DNA of 7,966 bases from an uncultured Spongiibacteraceae bacterium (GTDB lineage Bacteria; Pseudomonadota; Gammaproteobacteria; Pseudomonadales; Dasaniaceae). How positions within the stretch are numbered: position 1 is the stretch's first letter; the number at the start of each line of letters is the position of its first letter. Positions 1 to 6,238 of this stretch are shown piece after piece. Where the stretch lies: the NCBI GenBank assembly GCA_937969395.1, contig CALBVI010000159.1, positions 1 to 7,966 of the forward strand. The letters are read 5' to 3'. The position numbers and the translations under genes are program-made. Below the pieces are notes generated by a model. It was given only the letters and a program-made list of their open reading frames with translations, had not been told where the DNA came from and made no database searches.

Positions 1-1179
1 AACATTTATCTGTATGAGATCAGCAATTTCAGCTTTAATGGTTTCTGTCGCCGCTTGGTCTAATGAATAATAAGCATCAAGCCAATCAATGGTTTTTTGT
101 AGGCTATCCACATAAAGTTCTTGTTTGGCAGATAACAATGACATCTGTGCTTGCTCAAACATTAAGTGTAAGTTTTGACGCACTGCGGCCTCATACTCTG
201 GCGCTAACAGCGGTTTATAATTTTCTTCGCGATTGCGATAACTAATATGGCCACTTAATTTTTCTAACGCCGCGGAAAAACCGCCCGACAAACGTTGCTG
301 CCATGTTTCAGCTATTTGCTCTTTAGGCTCAGCTAAAGTTAATTCCGGCAATTGAAACAAGCGTAATTGATCCGCTTGTTTTGCTAACGCACCCAGTTGT
401 AAATAAACGCCTTCAACATCAAAACGCGCGGCGGTTTTTAAGGCCGACATATTGTCCGCCAAAGCTTCACGCACAGGAAACAACGCACTGTCGTCTAACT
501 CAATAAAAATCTCATCCGCTGCAACTAATAACTGCAAGGCACCATCAAGCTCTTTACCCATCAACAAACGTTGATTAGCTAAGCGCATTAAATAATCGGC
601 TTCGGCCAGCAACCAATCCGATCGATCCGTAGTCGATAGCGCGAGTAATCTTTTTTGTTGGCTTGATAGCTGCTGCTGTAATACTTTTAGCTGCTGTTGC
701 GTTTGGCGTAATTGTTGTTCGCTACTAATCGCTTGCCGATCTATATTTTGCTGCAGGCTACGAACACCATTAGCTTGCGAATCCACTCGCTGAATAGCGG
801 CGGTTAATTGCAATTGCAAATCTGCTTGCTGCTGTACAAAACTTTGTTCAGCGGTACGCCACCAAAAAAAGCTAGCTACGACACTGACAATAATAAGCAC
901 TAGGCAAATTAGCGATAAGATCCAAGCTGAAGATTTTTTCTCCGACACCTTTACAGCACTCTTCACCTTGCTGTTGGCAGTTTTAGCCGCCGTTTTAACC
1001 ACAGGCTCAACGACAATCACTTTCTCTTCTGATTGCGGCGTAGCATCATTACTCTGGCTAGCCGAATTATCGCTGTCTGATTTATTATCACTGCTGCTAT
1101 CGCTGCTACTCTCGTTACTAGCATCAACAGCTTTTTCAATAGTGTTATCAGAACTCTTGTCATCTATTTTATCGTTCAC
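1..1179 (-). CDS. hemX: HemX, membrane-anchored uroporphyrinogen-III C-methyltransferase-like protein (3' end outside window)
   Basis: The frame is open for 393 codons and runs off the left edge, so the C-terminus is missing, probably only by a short stretch judging from family length. The start is GTG at 1179, overlapping the end of hemD by 11 bases, with a GGAA ribosome binding element just upstream. Visible layout: a cytoplasmic tail of about 83 residues rich in Ser, Asp and Asn (residues 20-50) and then Lys/Val/Ala; one membrane helix at about 85-106 ending in FFWWRT; a Gln-rich coiled coil at about 112-180; then the HemX-family signature around DWLLAEADYLMRLANQRL (188-205). This is the organisation of the HemX (DUF513) family encoded next to hemD and hemY in gammaproteobacteria. 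Despite its usual database name, no SAM-binding methyltransferase domain is visible; the family is thought to act as a scaffold or accessory protein in haem synthesis. It is translationally coupled to hemD, and hemY would be expected next, beyond the window. Confidence 0.9.
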   Translation of the reverse strand, partial: MNDKIDDKSSDNTIEKAVDASNESSSDSSSDNKSDSDNSASQSNDATPQSEEKVIVVEPVVKTAAKTANSKVKSAVKVSEKKSSAWILSLICLVLIIVSVVASFFWWRTAEQSFVQQQADLQLQLTAAIQRVDSQANGVRSLQQNIDRQAISSEQQLRQTQQQLKVLQQQLSSQQKRLLALSTTDRSDWLLAEADYLMRLANQRLLMGKELDGALQLLVAADEIFIELDDSALFPVREALADNMSALKTAARFDVEGVYLQLGALAKQADQLRLFQLPELTLAEPKEQIAETWQQRLSGGFSAALEKLSGHISYRNREENYKPLLAPEYEAAVRQNLHLMFEQAQMSLLSAKQELYVDSLQKTIDWLDAYYSLDQAATETIKAEIADLIQINV

Positions 1180-1984
1180 TGATCATTTCCAATGTTTTAG
1201 TAATAGCTTGGTTACTGGCATTTGCCGCTATTAAAATATGGTTAAACCCCTGTTGTTTCGCGTGATCCGCCACTCTTGCACTGGGTACAACTAAAGCCAG
1301 CTCTTTTATTTGTTCATTGACGTTGCTATCTAACATAGCGATAAAATTATCTATGCTCTCTACGCTATTAATACAAACCACATTGATTGATTGCTGCTTA
1401 ATATGCGCTGCTAATTTTGCTGTAGCATTTTTAGCCGATTCACCTTGCGGCGCTAAACGCTGATAACACTCAATATAATCAACCGTGGCTCCGCGCTGTT
1501 GTAATTGAGTTTGCAGATAATCCCTGCCACCAATACCACGAACAATAGCAATCTTGTTACCTGCAACTTGCTGCAAGTTGGGATGCTGCAACAACGCTTC
1601 GCTATTCATCGCATCCGAGGGCTGCACCGCAGTGACGATCTGTTGCTGCAATAGCGCTCCAGCCGTTGCCTTGCCTATAGCGTACCACTGTATATCAATC
1701 GGTAATTGGGGCCAATACTGATCGATTAATTCTAAGCCATACTTAACCGCATTGGTGCTAATAAAAATAACATGCTGATATTCAGCCAAAGCCAAAATAA
1801 TTTGCTTACTCAGCTGTAACAGTGGCGCATGACTGACTTCATCTAACGCAGCTATTTCCATCACTGGATAATGGGAGGCATTGGCACCTGCGGATTCAAG
1901 CAGCTCAATCAATTCCTGCGCCTGACCTACTGGCCGGGTGATGAGAACATTTAGCCCTGCTAAGGAGTTTGTCATATTAGCCAT
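1169..1984 (-). CDS. hemD: Uroporphyrinogen-III synthase
   Basis: This enzyme closes and rearranges the linear tetrapyrrole hydroxymethylbilane into uroporphyrinogen III in the cytoplasm, directly after HemC. The 271-residue product has a typical length and the two-lobed HemD pattern. Seen in order: LNVLITRP (11-18), FISTNAV (74-80), YAIGKATA (101-108), SEALL (128-132), IVRGIGGRDYL (147-157), ECYQRLAP (172-179), CINSVES (204-210), VVPSARVADHAKQQGF (232-247) and the final IAANAS (252-257). HemD sequences diverge strongly, but this set in this order next to hemX is convincing. I chose the ATG at 1984. A TTG one codon earlier (1987) has slightly better spacing from an AAGG motif, and an ATG at 1975 is also possible. 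The gene is not behind hemC as in Pseudomonas; a plus-strand channel gene lies upstream, so it must have its own promoter. Its stop lies within the start region of hemX, so the two form an operon. Confidence 0.93.
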   Translation of the reverse strand: MANMTNSLAGLNVLITRPVGQAQELIELLESAGANASHYPVMEIAALDEVSHAPLLQLSKQIILALAEYQHVIFISTNAVKYGLELIDQYWPQLPIDIQWYAIGKATAGALLQQQIVTAVQPSDAMNSEALLQHPNLQQVAGNKIAIVRGIGGRDYLQTQLQQRGATVDYIECYQRLAPQGESAKNATAKLAAHIKQQSINVVCINSVESIDNFIAMLDSNVNEQIKELALVVPSARVADHAKQQGFNHILIAANASNQAITKTLEMISER

Positions 1985-2040
1985 CAATGTCAGACTGCCT
2001 TGTCATTTCAATACCAGTACCGTTCAAATTAGAGGTTTCG

Positions 2041-2046
2041 AGTATA
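2041..2046 (-). promoter_or_regulatory. Possible -10 element for hemD
   Basis: Read on the minus strand this is TATACT, one base off the sigma-70 -10 consensus, placed to give a leader of about 50 bases before hemD. No good -35 is found at 16-18 bases. A promoter is required somewhere between 1985 and 2277 because the upstream gene is on the opposite strand, but this exact site is a guess. Confidence 0.25.
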
Positions 2047-2153
2047 AGCGAAATTAACGACTTTTTGCGCGCCATCAACAGCACTACTCCCAAGTAACAA
2101 TCAGCAACCGTGCAAATCGATCAAATGCTGTTCAGCTCAGTATTTTGCCGCTC

Positions 2154-2174
2154 GATGATTAGCACTCAATCATC
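2154..2174. repeat. Inverted repeat in the hemD/mscS control region
   Basis: GATGATT (2154-2160) and AATCATC (2168-2174) form a perfect 7-bp inverted repeat around a 7-base centre. It lies upstream of the channel gene promoter candidate and has no T-run on either side, so it looks more like a regulator-binding dyad than a terminator. No regulator can be named from the sequence. Confidence 0.35.
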
Positions 2175-2194
2175 CTCAAATTGACGTTCACTTC

Positions 2195-2223
2195 TGTCCA
2201 CTACAAACGGTAACCGGTATACT
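2195..2223 (+). promoter_or_regulatory. Candidate sigma-70 promoter of the mscS-type gene
   Basis: TATACT at 2218-2223 matches the -10 consensus in five of six bases. With a 17-base spacer the -35 would be TGTCCA (2195-2200), which is weak. An alternative is TTGACG at 2181-2186, a strong -35, but only a poor TACAAA -10 lies 15 bases behind it. Either would give a leader of about 50-70 bases before the ATG at 2278. Confidence 0.35.
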
Positions 2224-2277
2224 TTTTTATTCCTAGTCCGCAGCGCCTTATCCTCTACCTATTCGTGAGAAATTGCC

Positions 2278-3426
2278 ATGGCCGAAGCCCAACCAACCAC
2301 CGAGACCAGCACCGCCACTGAGCCTCTCCTAAGCCAGCAGCTATTAGATTTTCGCGAGCTGTTACCCGACTCGTTGGCGACTACTTGGCAACTGATTGAG
2401 CAATACCCTATTTTAGGGTCGCTACTGATCGCACTGGCGTTTTATTTTTTAGCGCTTATCGGCCGCGCACTACTGACACAGGTTTTGGGTCGATTAACCG
2501 ACATGACCCGCACAACGTTAGATGACCGGGTGCTAGAAGTACTGCGTAAACCTATATTCGTCACTATATTTTTTGCTGGCCTGTGCCTCGCCACAGTGGC
2601 CGCTAACTTACCGGCTGGTCGTGATTTTTTACTGAATCTTTTAGTTTCAATTATTGTTGCCAACTGGATGGTCGCAGCCCTTAAAATGGTCACGCTGGTT
2701 TTGAATTCACTCAGCAACGCGCAGCGATTTACAATAATTGATGCCCGCACAGTGCCGCTTATTGATTTGACCTCAAACCTAGTCATCATCATGTTTGGCA
2801 GCTATGTATTGCTGATGATATGGGGCATCAACCCAGTCGGCTGGCTAGCTTCGGCGGGCATTGCCGGTCTTGCGATTGGCTTTGCAGCCAAAGACACACT
2901 GTCGAATTTATTCTCTGGATTTTTTATTGTCGCCGATGCTCCCTACAAGCTTGGGGACTACATCAACCTCGATACCGGTGAGCGAGGTAAAGTCTGCGCC
3001 ATTGGCTTGCGTAGTACACGCTTACTAACCCGCGATGATGTTGAGATCACGATTCCCAATGGTGTTATCGCCGCTGCAAAGATCATCAATGAGAGTGGCG
3101 GCCCTCAAACCATGCGCATACGTATTGTCGTTGGCGTGGCTTACGGCTCGGATGTCGATCAAGTATCTGAATTGCTGATGCTAGCTGGTACCGAGCACAC
3201 GGAAGTGTGCAATTCACCCGAACCTAGAGTGAGACTGCGCGGCTTTGGCGCCTCTAGCTTAGACTTTAATTTGATGTGCTGGATCAACAAACCTGAGGAC
3301 CGCGGCCGTATCGCTCACGAACTACATGTAAAAATTTACAAACTGTTTAATGAGCACGAGGTAGAAATTCCTTACGCCAAGCAAGATCTTTATATTAAAC
3401 AGTGGCCTAGCTTAAAAAATGATTAG
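2278..3426 (+). CDS. MscS-family small-conductance mechanosensitive channel
   Basis: This is an inner-membrane channel that opens under membrane tension to release solutes during hypo-osmotic shock. The product has 382 residues, about 100 more than E. coli MscS because of an extra N-terminal part. Hydrophobic segments lie at about 44-62, 92-110, 116-142 and 165-184, followed by the pore helix around ASAGIAGLAIGFAAKDTLSN (191-210) and FSGFFIVAD (212-220), which matches the Gly/Ala-rich TM3 and the start of the beta domain of MscS. Then come the beta-domain residues GDYINL (226-231), RSTRLLTRDDVEITIPNG (245-262) and the C-terminal IPYAKQDLYIK (364-374), which resembles the IPFPQ-type ending of the family. 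The ATG at 2278 has a weak GTGAGAA ribosome site. It stands alone on the plus strand between hemD and a small minus-strand gene and breaks up the usual hemC-hemD unit. The subfamily cannot be fixed, so no symbol is given. Confidence 0.93.
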   Translation: MAEAQPTTETSTATEPLLSQQLLDFRELLPDSLATTWQLIEQYPILGSLLIALAFYFLALIGRALLTQVLGRLTDMTRTTLDDRVLEVLRKPIFVTIFFAGLCLATVAANLPAGRDFLLNLLVSIIVANWMVAALKMVTLVLNSLSNAQRFTIIDARTVPLIDLTSNLVIIMFGSYVLLMIWGINPVGWLASAGIAGLAIGFAAKDTLSNLFSGFFIVADAPYKLGDYINLDTGERGKVCAIGLRSTRLLTRDDVEITIPNGVIAAAKIINESGGPQTMRIRIVVGVAYGSDVDQVSELLMLAGTEHTEVCNSPEPRVRLRGFGASSLDFNLMCWINKPEDRGRIAHELHVKIYKLFNEHEVEIPYAKQDLYIKQWPSLKND

Positions 3427-3459
3427 CAACATTTAACTGGCTAGTAACGTTGTTATAAA

Positions 3460-3705
3460 TCAGTTGTTTAGCTTGTCTGTATCGCTACTAATAACAGTAG
3501 CGACCAACCGCCTGACAACAGGAACGACTAAAATAACGGTTGGAAAAGCCACAGCAAATGCAAGACACCAGGCCTTTAACCAAACGGCTAACAAACCTTC
3601 AATAAGGCCTACATTAAATAATGTGATCACAAACGACATTATGCATGACATCAACAGGGCCATAAAAAAAGCAAAAACGTAATGTGCGTATTTTTGGGGG
3701 ATCAA
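3460..3705 (-). CDS. DUF2798-type small two-helix membrane protein
   Basis: This is an 81-residue protein of unknown function with two membrane helices, at about 8-30 (YVFAFFMALLMSCIMSFVITLF) and 44-66, joined by a short loop and ending in a polar tail. The opening IPQKYAHYVFAFFMALLMS and the WLKAWCLAFAVAFPTVILVVPVVRRLV segment are the recognisable pattern of the DUF2798 family. The start is TTG at 3705. It is supported by AGAGGG on the minus strand (3714-3719) eight bases upstream, by an in-frame stop at 3718-3720, and by the family's usual beginning with MIPxKYxH. It follows hemC by 48 bases on the same strand with no strong terminator between, so read-through from hemC is possible. It converges with the channel gene, leaving 33 bases between the two stops. 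The stretch appears more A+T-rich than its neighbours. Confidence 0.82.
   Translation of the reverse strand: MIPQKYAHYVFAFFMALLMSCIMSFVITLFNVGLIEGLLAVWLKAWCLAFAVAFPTVILVVPVVRRLVATVISSDTDKLNN
3482..3503. repeat. Perfect 8-bp stem-loop at the converging gene ends
   Basis: TCGCTACT (3482-3489) and AGTAGCGA (3496-3503) pair perfectly around a 6-base loop. The structure lies inside the last codons of the DUF2798-type gene and just after the stop of the channel gene on the other strand. No run of T follows on either strand, so it is not a standard intrinsic terminator. It could stabilise the 3' end of the channel transcript. Confidence 0.5.
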
Positions 3706-3753
3706 TGTTTGAACCCTCTAATAATTCGATAAAATTTTGGACAAGGGCTCACC

Positions 3754-4698
3754 CTATTTCGACTCTGCATAAACTGCCTTGAGAATCTCCCCTGCACCCT
3801 GCGCCAACAAATCCTCCGCCACTGTAACGCCCAGCGCTTCAGCCTCAGCACGGGGAGCACGAGCTTCGCTACGTAAAATCTGACTACCATCAGGGCTGCC
3901 CACTAAACCTCTCAACCATAGCTGGCTATCATCGGCGGGGTCAGCAATCGCAAAACAGGCAATCGGTACTTGGCAACCACCTTCTAATCGCAAGTTCATT
4001 GATCGTTCAGCGATAACACAATCAGCGGTTGCTTGATGATGTAGTGGAGCGAGTAAAGCCTGCATCCGCTCATCATTATTTCGGGTTTCAACCCCAACAG
4101 CACCCTGCCCACCGGCAGGTAAGCTTTGCTCAACACTCATACGCTGGCTAATACGATCAGCCATTTCCAATCTCAGCAAACCAGCAGTCGCGAGGATAAT
4201 CGCATCGTATTGGCCCTCATCCAATTTGCGTAAACGGGTATTCACATTACCCCGCAAATCTAAGATTTTTAGATCAGGTCGCTGCATACGCAACTGACAC
4301 TGGCGGCGCAAACTTGATGTACCGACACGACTGCCCTGTGGTAACTGATCTAAGCTGTCATATTTATTGGAGACAAAAGCATCCCGCGGATCTTCACGCT
4401 CGCAAATAATCGACAGCCCTAAACCTTCGGGGAATTCCATCGGTACATCTTTCATCGAATGCACGGCGATATCTGCGCGATCTTCTAATAAGGCAGTTTC
4501 TAGCTCTTTCACAAACAGGCCTTTGCCACCAACCTTCGATAACGGCGAATCGAGAATTTGATCACCCCGAGTCGTCATGCCCAGTAATTCAACTTCAACA
4601 TTGGCGTGAACGGCTTCTAACTCAGCTTTAATAAATTCGGCCTGCCATAGGGCCAGGGGACTTTCACGGGTGGCGATGCGCACGAGCTGCTTTGACAT
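3754..4698 (-). CDS. hemC: Hydroxymethylbilane synthase (porphobilinogen deaminase)
   Basis: This cytoplasmic enzyme joins four porphobilinogen molecules into hydroxymethylbilane, the step before HemD. The 314-residue product is full length and shows the family motifs in order: [14 protein letters not shown] (7-20), [13 protein letters not shown] (55-67), HSMKDVP (80-86) with the catalytic Asp at 84, [12 protein letters not shown] (125-136), [10 protein letters not shown] (147-156), [10 protein letters not shown] (168-177), [12 protein letters not shown] (193-204) and EGGCQVPIA (239-247), whose Cys242 carries the dipyrromethane cofactor. Both key residues have the same numbers as in E. coli HemC. 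The ATG at 4698 has an AGAGA ribosome site at good spacing. In Pseudomonas hemD follows directly; here a small membrane gene follows and hemD lies more than 1.7 kb further on. Confidence 0.98.
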   Translation of the reverse strand: MSKQLVRIATRESPLALWQAEFIKAELEAVHANVEVELLGMTTRGDQILDSPLSKVGGKGLFVKELETALLEDRADIAVHSMKDVPMEFPEGLGLSIICEREDPRDAFVSNKYDSLDQLPQGSRVGTSSLRRQCQLRMQRPDLKILDLRGNVNTRLRKLDEGQYDAIILATAGLLRLEMADRISQRMSVEQSLPAGGQGAVGVETRNNDERMQALLAPLHHQATADCVIAERSMNLRLEGGCQVPIACFAIADPADDSQLWLRGLVGSPDGSQILRSEARAPRAEAEALGVTVAEDLLAQGAGEILKAVYAESK

Positions 4699-4734
4699 GG
4701 AATCTCTTTGAAATTAGCAATGGAGAAAAAGACT

Positions 4735-4763
4735 ATGATAAGTGAGTGGAGCGGCGCTGCAAA
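4735..4763 (-). promoter_or_regulatory. Candidate sigma-70 promoter of hemC
   Basis: On the minus strand, TTTGCA (4758-4763), a 17-base spacer and TATCAT (4735-4740) match the consensus in four and five of six bases. The leader to the hemC ATG would be about 30 bases. The 182-base gap after the DinB-like gene makes a separate hemC promoter reasonable. Apart from a small imperfect hairpin at 4789-4802, I see nothing else in the gap. Confidence 0.45.
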
Positions 4764-4880
4764 ATTTCTGGGTGATTTATTTTAATGGCGGTTTTATAAC
4801 CGACCGGAAATATGAGGCTTTGAAGATCTAATCTGCACTAATCTGAAAGGCTATCATTAATAAATTTTTTAGATACCGTC

Positions 4881-5300
4881 TCAAGCCCACGTCCATGAGG
4901 CCGGTAGCTCTTGCTCAATCGCATACATGTGTCGAATAATTTGACCTTCATGCATAACTTCGTGCTCGGCTAGTGTAGCCAGAAGATTGGACCTTGCTTC
5001 GTTCCAATCGGAAACAGCCCGAATAGCAGACTCTACACCTGAACTGGATTCTTTTAATTTCTCGCTAAAATCGGAGGCACCAAAAGTTTGTATGGAACAA
5101 CTAAACCCCGCCCAGGAACCTTGCTCAATGGCGCGAGCGTAGCTTTCCCTAGCTCCGATAACACACCATAGGTGCTCTGCAAGTGACTTGTGTTTGGGAA
5201 CGTCGACTTTTTGCTTCAAAAGCTCATCATCGAGTGTTTTCGCTAAATCTGAGTAGGCCTCGAAACGATTTAATAATTTGATCACTATCTGCTCGTGCAT
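4881..5300 (-). CDS. DinB-like four-helix metal-binding protein
   Basis: This is a 139-residue soluble, mainly helical protein. The pattern EHLWCVIGARESYARAI (42-58) and the late EHEVMHEGQIIRHMYAI (112-128) fit the DinB/YfiT-like superfamily, in which one His of helix 2 and two His near the C-terminus (here probably His43, His113 and His117) bind a divalent metal. Members include thiol-dependent transferases, but most have no known substrate; the link with DNA damage is only the historical name of the family. The start is ATG at 5300, because a perfect AAGGAG lies six bases upstream; an in-frame TTG at 5327 would lie before that site and is rejected. The gene sits between algR and hemC, where Pseudomonas has no such gene, and may be a lineage-specific insertion. 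TTGACA on the minus strand at 5352-5357 could be a -35, but no good -10 follows. Confidence 0.75.
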   Translation of the reverse strand: MHEQIVIKLLNRFEAYSDLAKTLDDELLKQKVDVPKHKSLAEHLWCVIGARESYARAIEQGSWAGFSCSIQTFGASDFSEKLKESSSGVESAIRAVSDWNEARSNLLATLAEHEVMHEGQIIRHMYAIEQELPASWTWA

Positions 5301-5306
5301 TGTGTT

Positions 5307-5312
5307 CTCCTT
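5307..5312 (-). promoter_or_regulatory. Strong ribosome binding site of the DinB-like gene
   Basis: On the minus strand this reads AAGGAG, six bases before the ATG at 5300. It decides the start codon against the upstream TTG, and it is the strongest Shine-Dalgarno sequence in the window. Confidence 0.8.
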
Positions 5313-5364
5313 CCACCCTGCAATCAACTAGGCCACCCAAGACCTTAAAACTGTCAAAAGCCGA

Positions 5365-6111
5365 CTACAACCCCTGCAATAATTTACGCACATCCGCCAA
5401 ATGACGACGGCTAATTTGTGGGCCTTGCTCAATATCAGCTAGCTTGAGATGTGTACCCTCTTCCGTTTTTTCTAAACCTTGAATATGCGCAACAGCTGCG
5501 AGTGCATTGCGGTGAATGCGCACAAAGCGCTGGCTGAACTCCTGCTCTAGCTCTTTAATGGTCTCATCAATCAGCTGCTCTTTTAACTCGCCATCACGCT
5601 GATAAAACACACTGACGTATTTTTGATCGGCTAAAAAATAACGAATTTCATCCAAGGCGATCAACTCAATGCCCCGACTTGATCTAGCGGAAATATGCGC
5701 CCGCTGTGCATCAGCTGCAGGTAAGGTTTGCTCCAAAGCGGTCAGTTGAACGCGGGTAAGCTTTTGCGCCTTGTTTAACGCTGTCGCTAATTTTTCTCGA
5801 TTGACGGGTTTTAACAGATAATCAACCGCATTGGCCTCAAAGGCTTCAAGCGCATAATCATCATAAGCGGTACAAAAAATAACGGCTGGGGGCTCTTCGT
5901 TGGCGGCAAGATGTCGAGCAGCAATTAAGCCGTCCATTAGAGGCATACGAATATCCATTAACACCACATCAGGGCGATGCTCATTGCAGGCATTAATGGC
6001 TTGTTCGCCGTTTTCCGCTTCTGCTACCACGGCAAAACTATCGTGGGCTTCAAGCAAACGTGCCAGTCGCATCCGGGCGAGAGGTTCGTCATCAACAATT
6101 AATACTTTCAT
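5365..6111 (-). CDS. algR: AlgR-type LytTR response regulator
   Basis: This is a DNA-binding response regulator, partner of the sensor encoded just upstream. The receiver domain (about 1-115) shows the acidic pair Asp7-Asp8 in VLIVDDEPLARMRL, the phospho-acceptor Asp53 in VVLMDIRMPLMDG, Thr81 in IFCTAYDD and Lys101 in YLLKPVN. After a linker comes a LytTR domain (about 140-246) with ISARSSRGIELIALDEIRYF, QKYVSVF, the strongly typical RFVRIHRNAL (195-204) and ISRRHLADVRKLL. With the ATG at 6111 the protein has 248 residues, the length of Pseudomonas AlgR, and begins MKVLIVDDEP like other AlgR proteins. ATGs at 6132 and 6129 are in frame but have no ribosome site; a GGAG sits about 12 bases before 6111. 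In Pseudomonas AlgR controls alginate, type IV pilus motility and virulence genes; the targets here are unknown. Confidence 0.95.
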   Translation of the reverse strand: MKVLIVDDEPLARMRLARLLEAHDSFAVVAEAENGEQAINACNEHRPDVVLMDIRMPLMDGLIAARHLAANEEPPAVIFCTAYDDYALEAFEANAVDYLLKPVNREKLATALNKAQKLTRVQLTALEQTLPAADAQRAHISARSSRGIELIALDEIRYFLADQKYVSVFYQRDGELKEQLIDETIKELEQEFSQRFVRIHRNALAAVAHIQGLEKTEEGTHLKLADIEQGPQISRRHLADVRKLLQGL

Positions 6112-6151
6112 TGTTATTTTATGCTCCATCATGATCGGCTTGCACCACCGA

Positions 6152-6164
6152 CGCTACCGTAGCG
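6152..6164. repeat. Short palindrome upstream of algR
   Basis: CGCTAC (6152-6157) and GTAGCG (6159-6164) are a perfect inverted pair around one base, about 40 bases before the algR ATG. It could be an operator half-site pair or a tiny hairpin in the algZ-algR transcript. The function is unknown. Confidence 0.35.
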
Positions 6165-6174
6165 ATGTCATCTC

Positions 6175-6238
6175 AACTACACCGCTATTACCTACATCTC
6201 TATTAACTACACCTCTACTAACTACCGCTATAAACTAG
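6175..6238. repeat. 15-bp tandem repeat between algZ and algR
   Basis: Units begin at 6175, 6190, 6205 and 6220, exactly 15 bases apart: AACTACACCGCTATT, ACCTACATCTCTATT, AACTACACCTCTACT and then AACTACCGCTATAA, which has lost two bases. A partial AACTAG follows at 6233 and contains the complement of the algZ stop codon (6235-6237). The consensus is close to AACTACACCTCTATT. The array fills most of the gap between the algZ stop and the algR start, and no protein is apparent in it. Confidence 0.7.

Noticed and set aside
968..1234. Plus-strand open frame rich in Leu and Ser.
   Set aside because: It is the antisense of the Ser-rich hemX N-terminus and the hemD end; its low complexity mirrors the hemX codons and it shows no family motif.
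2020..2028. CCGTTCAAA upstream of hemD as an AlgR binding site.
   Set aside because: It matches only the first six bases of the known AlgR core CCGTTCGTC, which is expected by chance in a region of this size.
3464..3682. Plus-strand open frame opposite the DUF2798-type gene.
   Set aside because: The minus-strand product has two clear membrane helices, a family pattern and a ribosome site; the plus frame has none of these.
3744..3755. AGGG-CTCA-CCCT at the hemC stop as a terminator.
   Set aside because: It has only a 4-bp stem and no adjacent T-run.
4787..4805. Hairpin CGGTT-TTAT-AACCG with an outer bulged extension, downstream of the DinB-like gene.
   Set aside because: The stem is short and no T-run follows on either strand, so a terminator call is not supported.
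5352..5357. Perfect TTGACA on the minus strand upstream of the DinB-like gene as a promoter.
   Set aside because: No acceptable -10 element is found 15-19 bases downstream, so it was not listed as a promoter.
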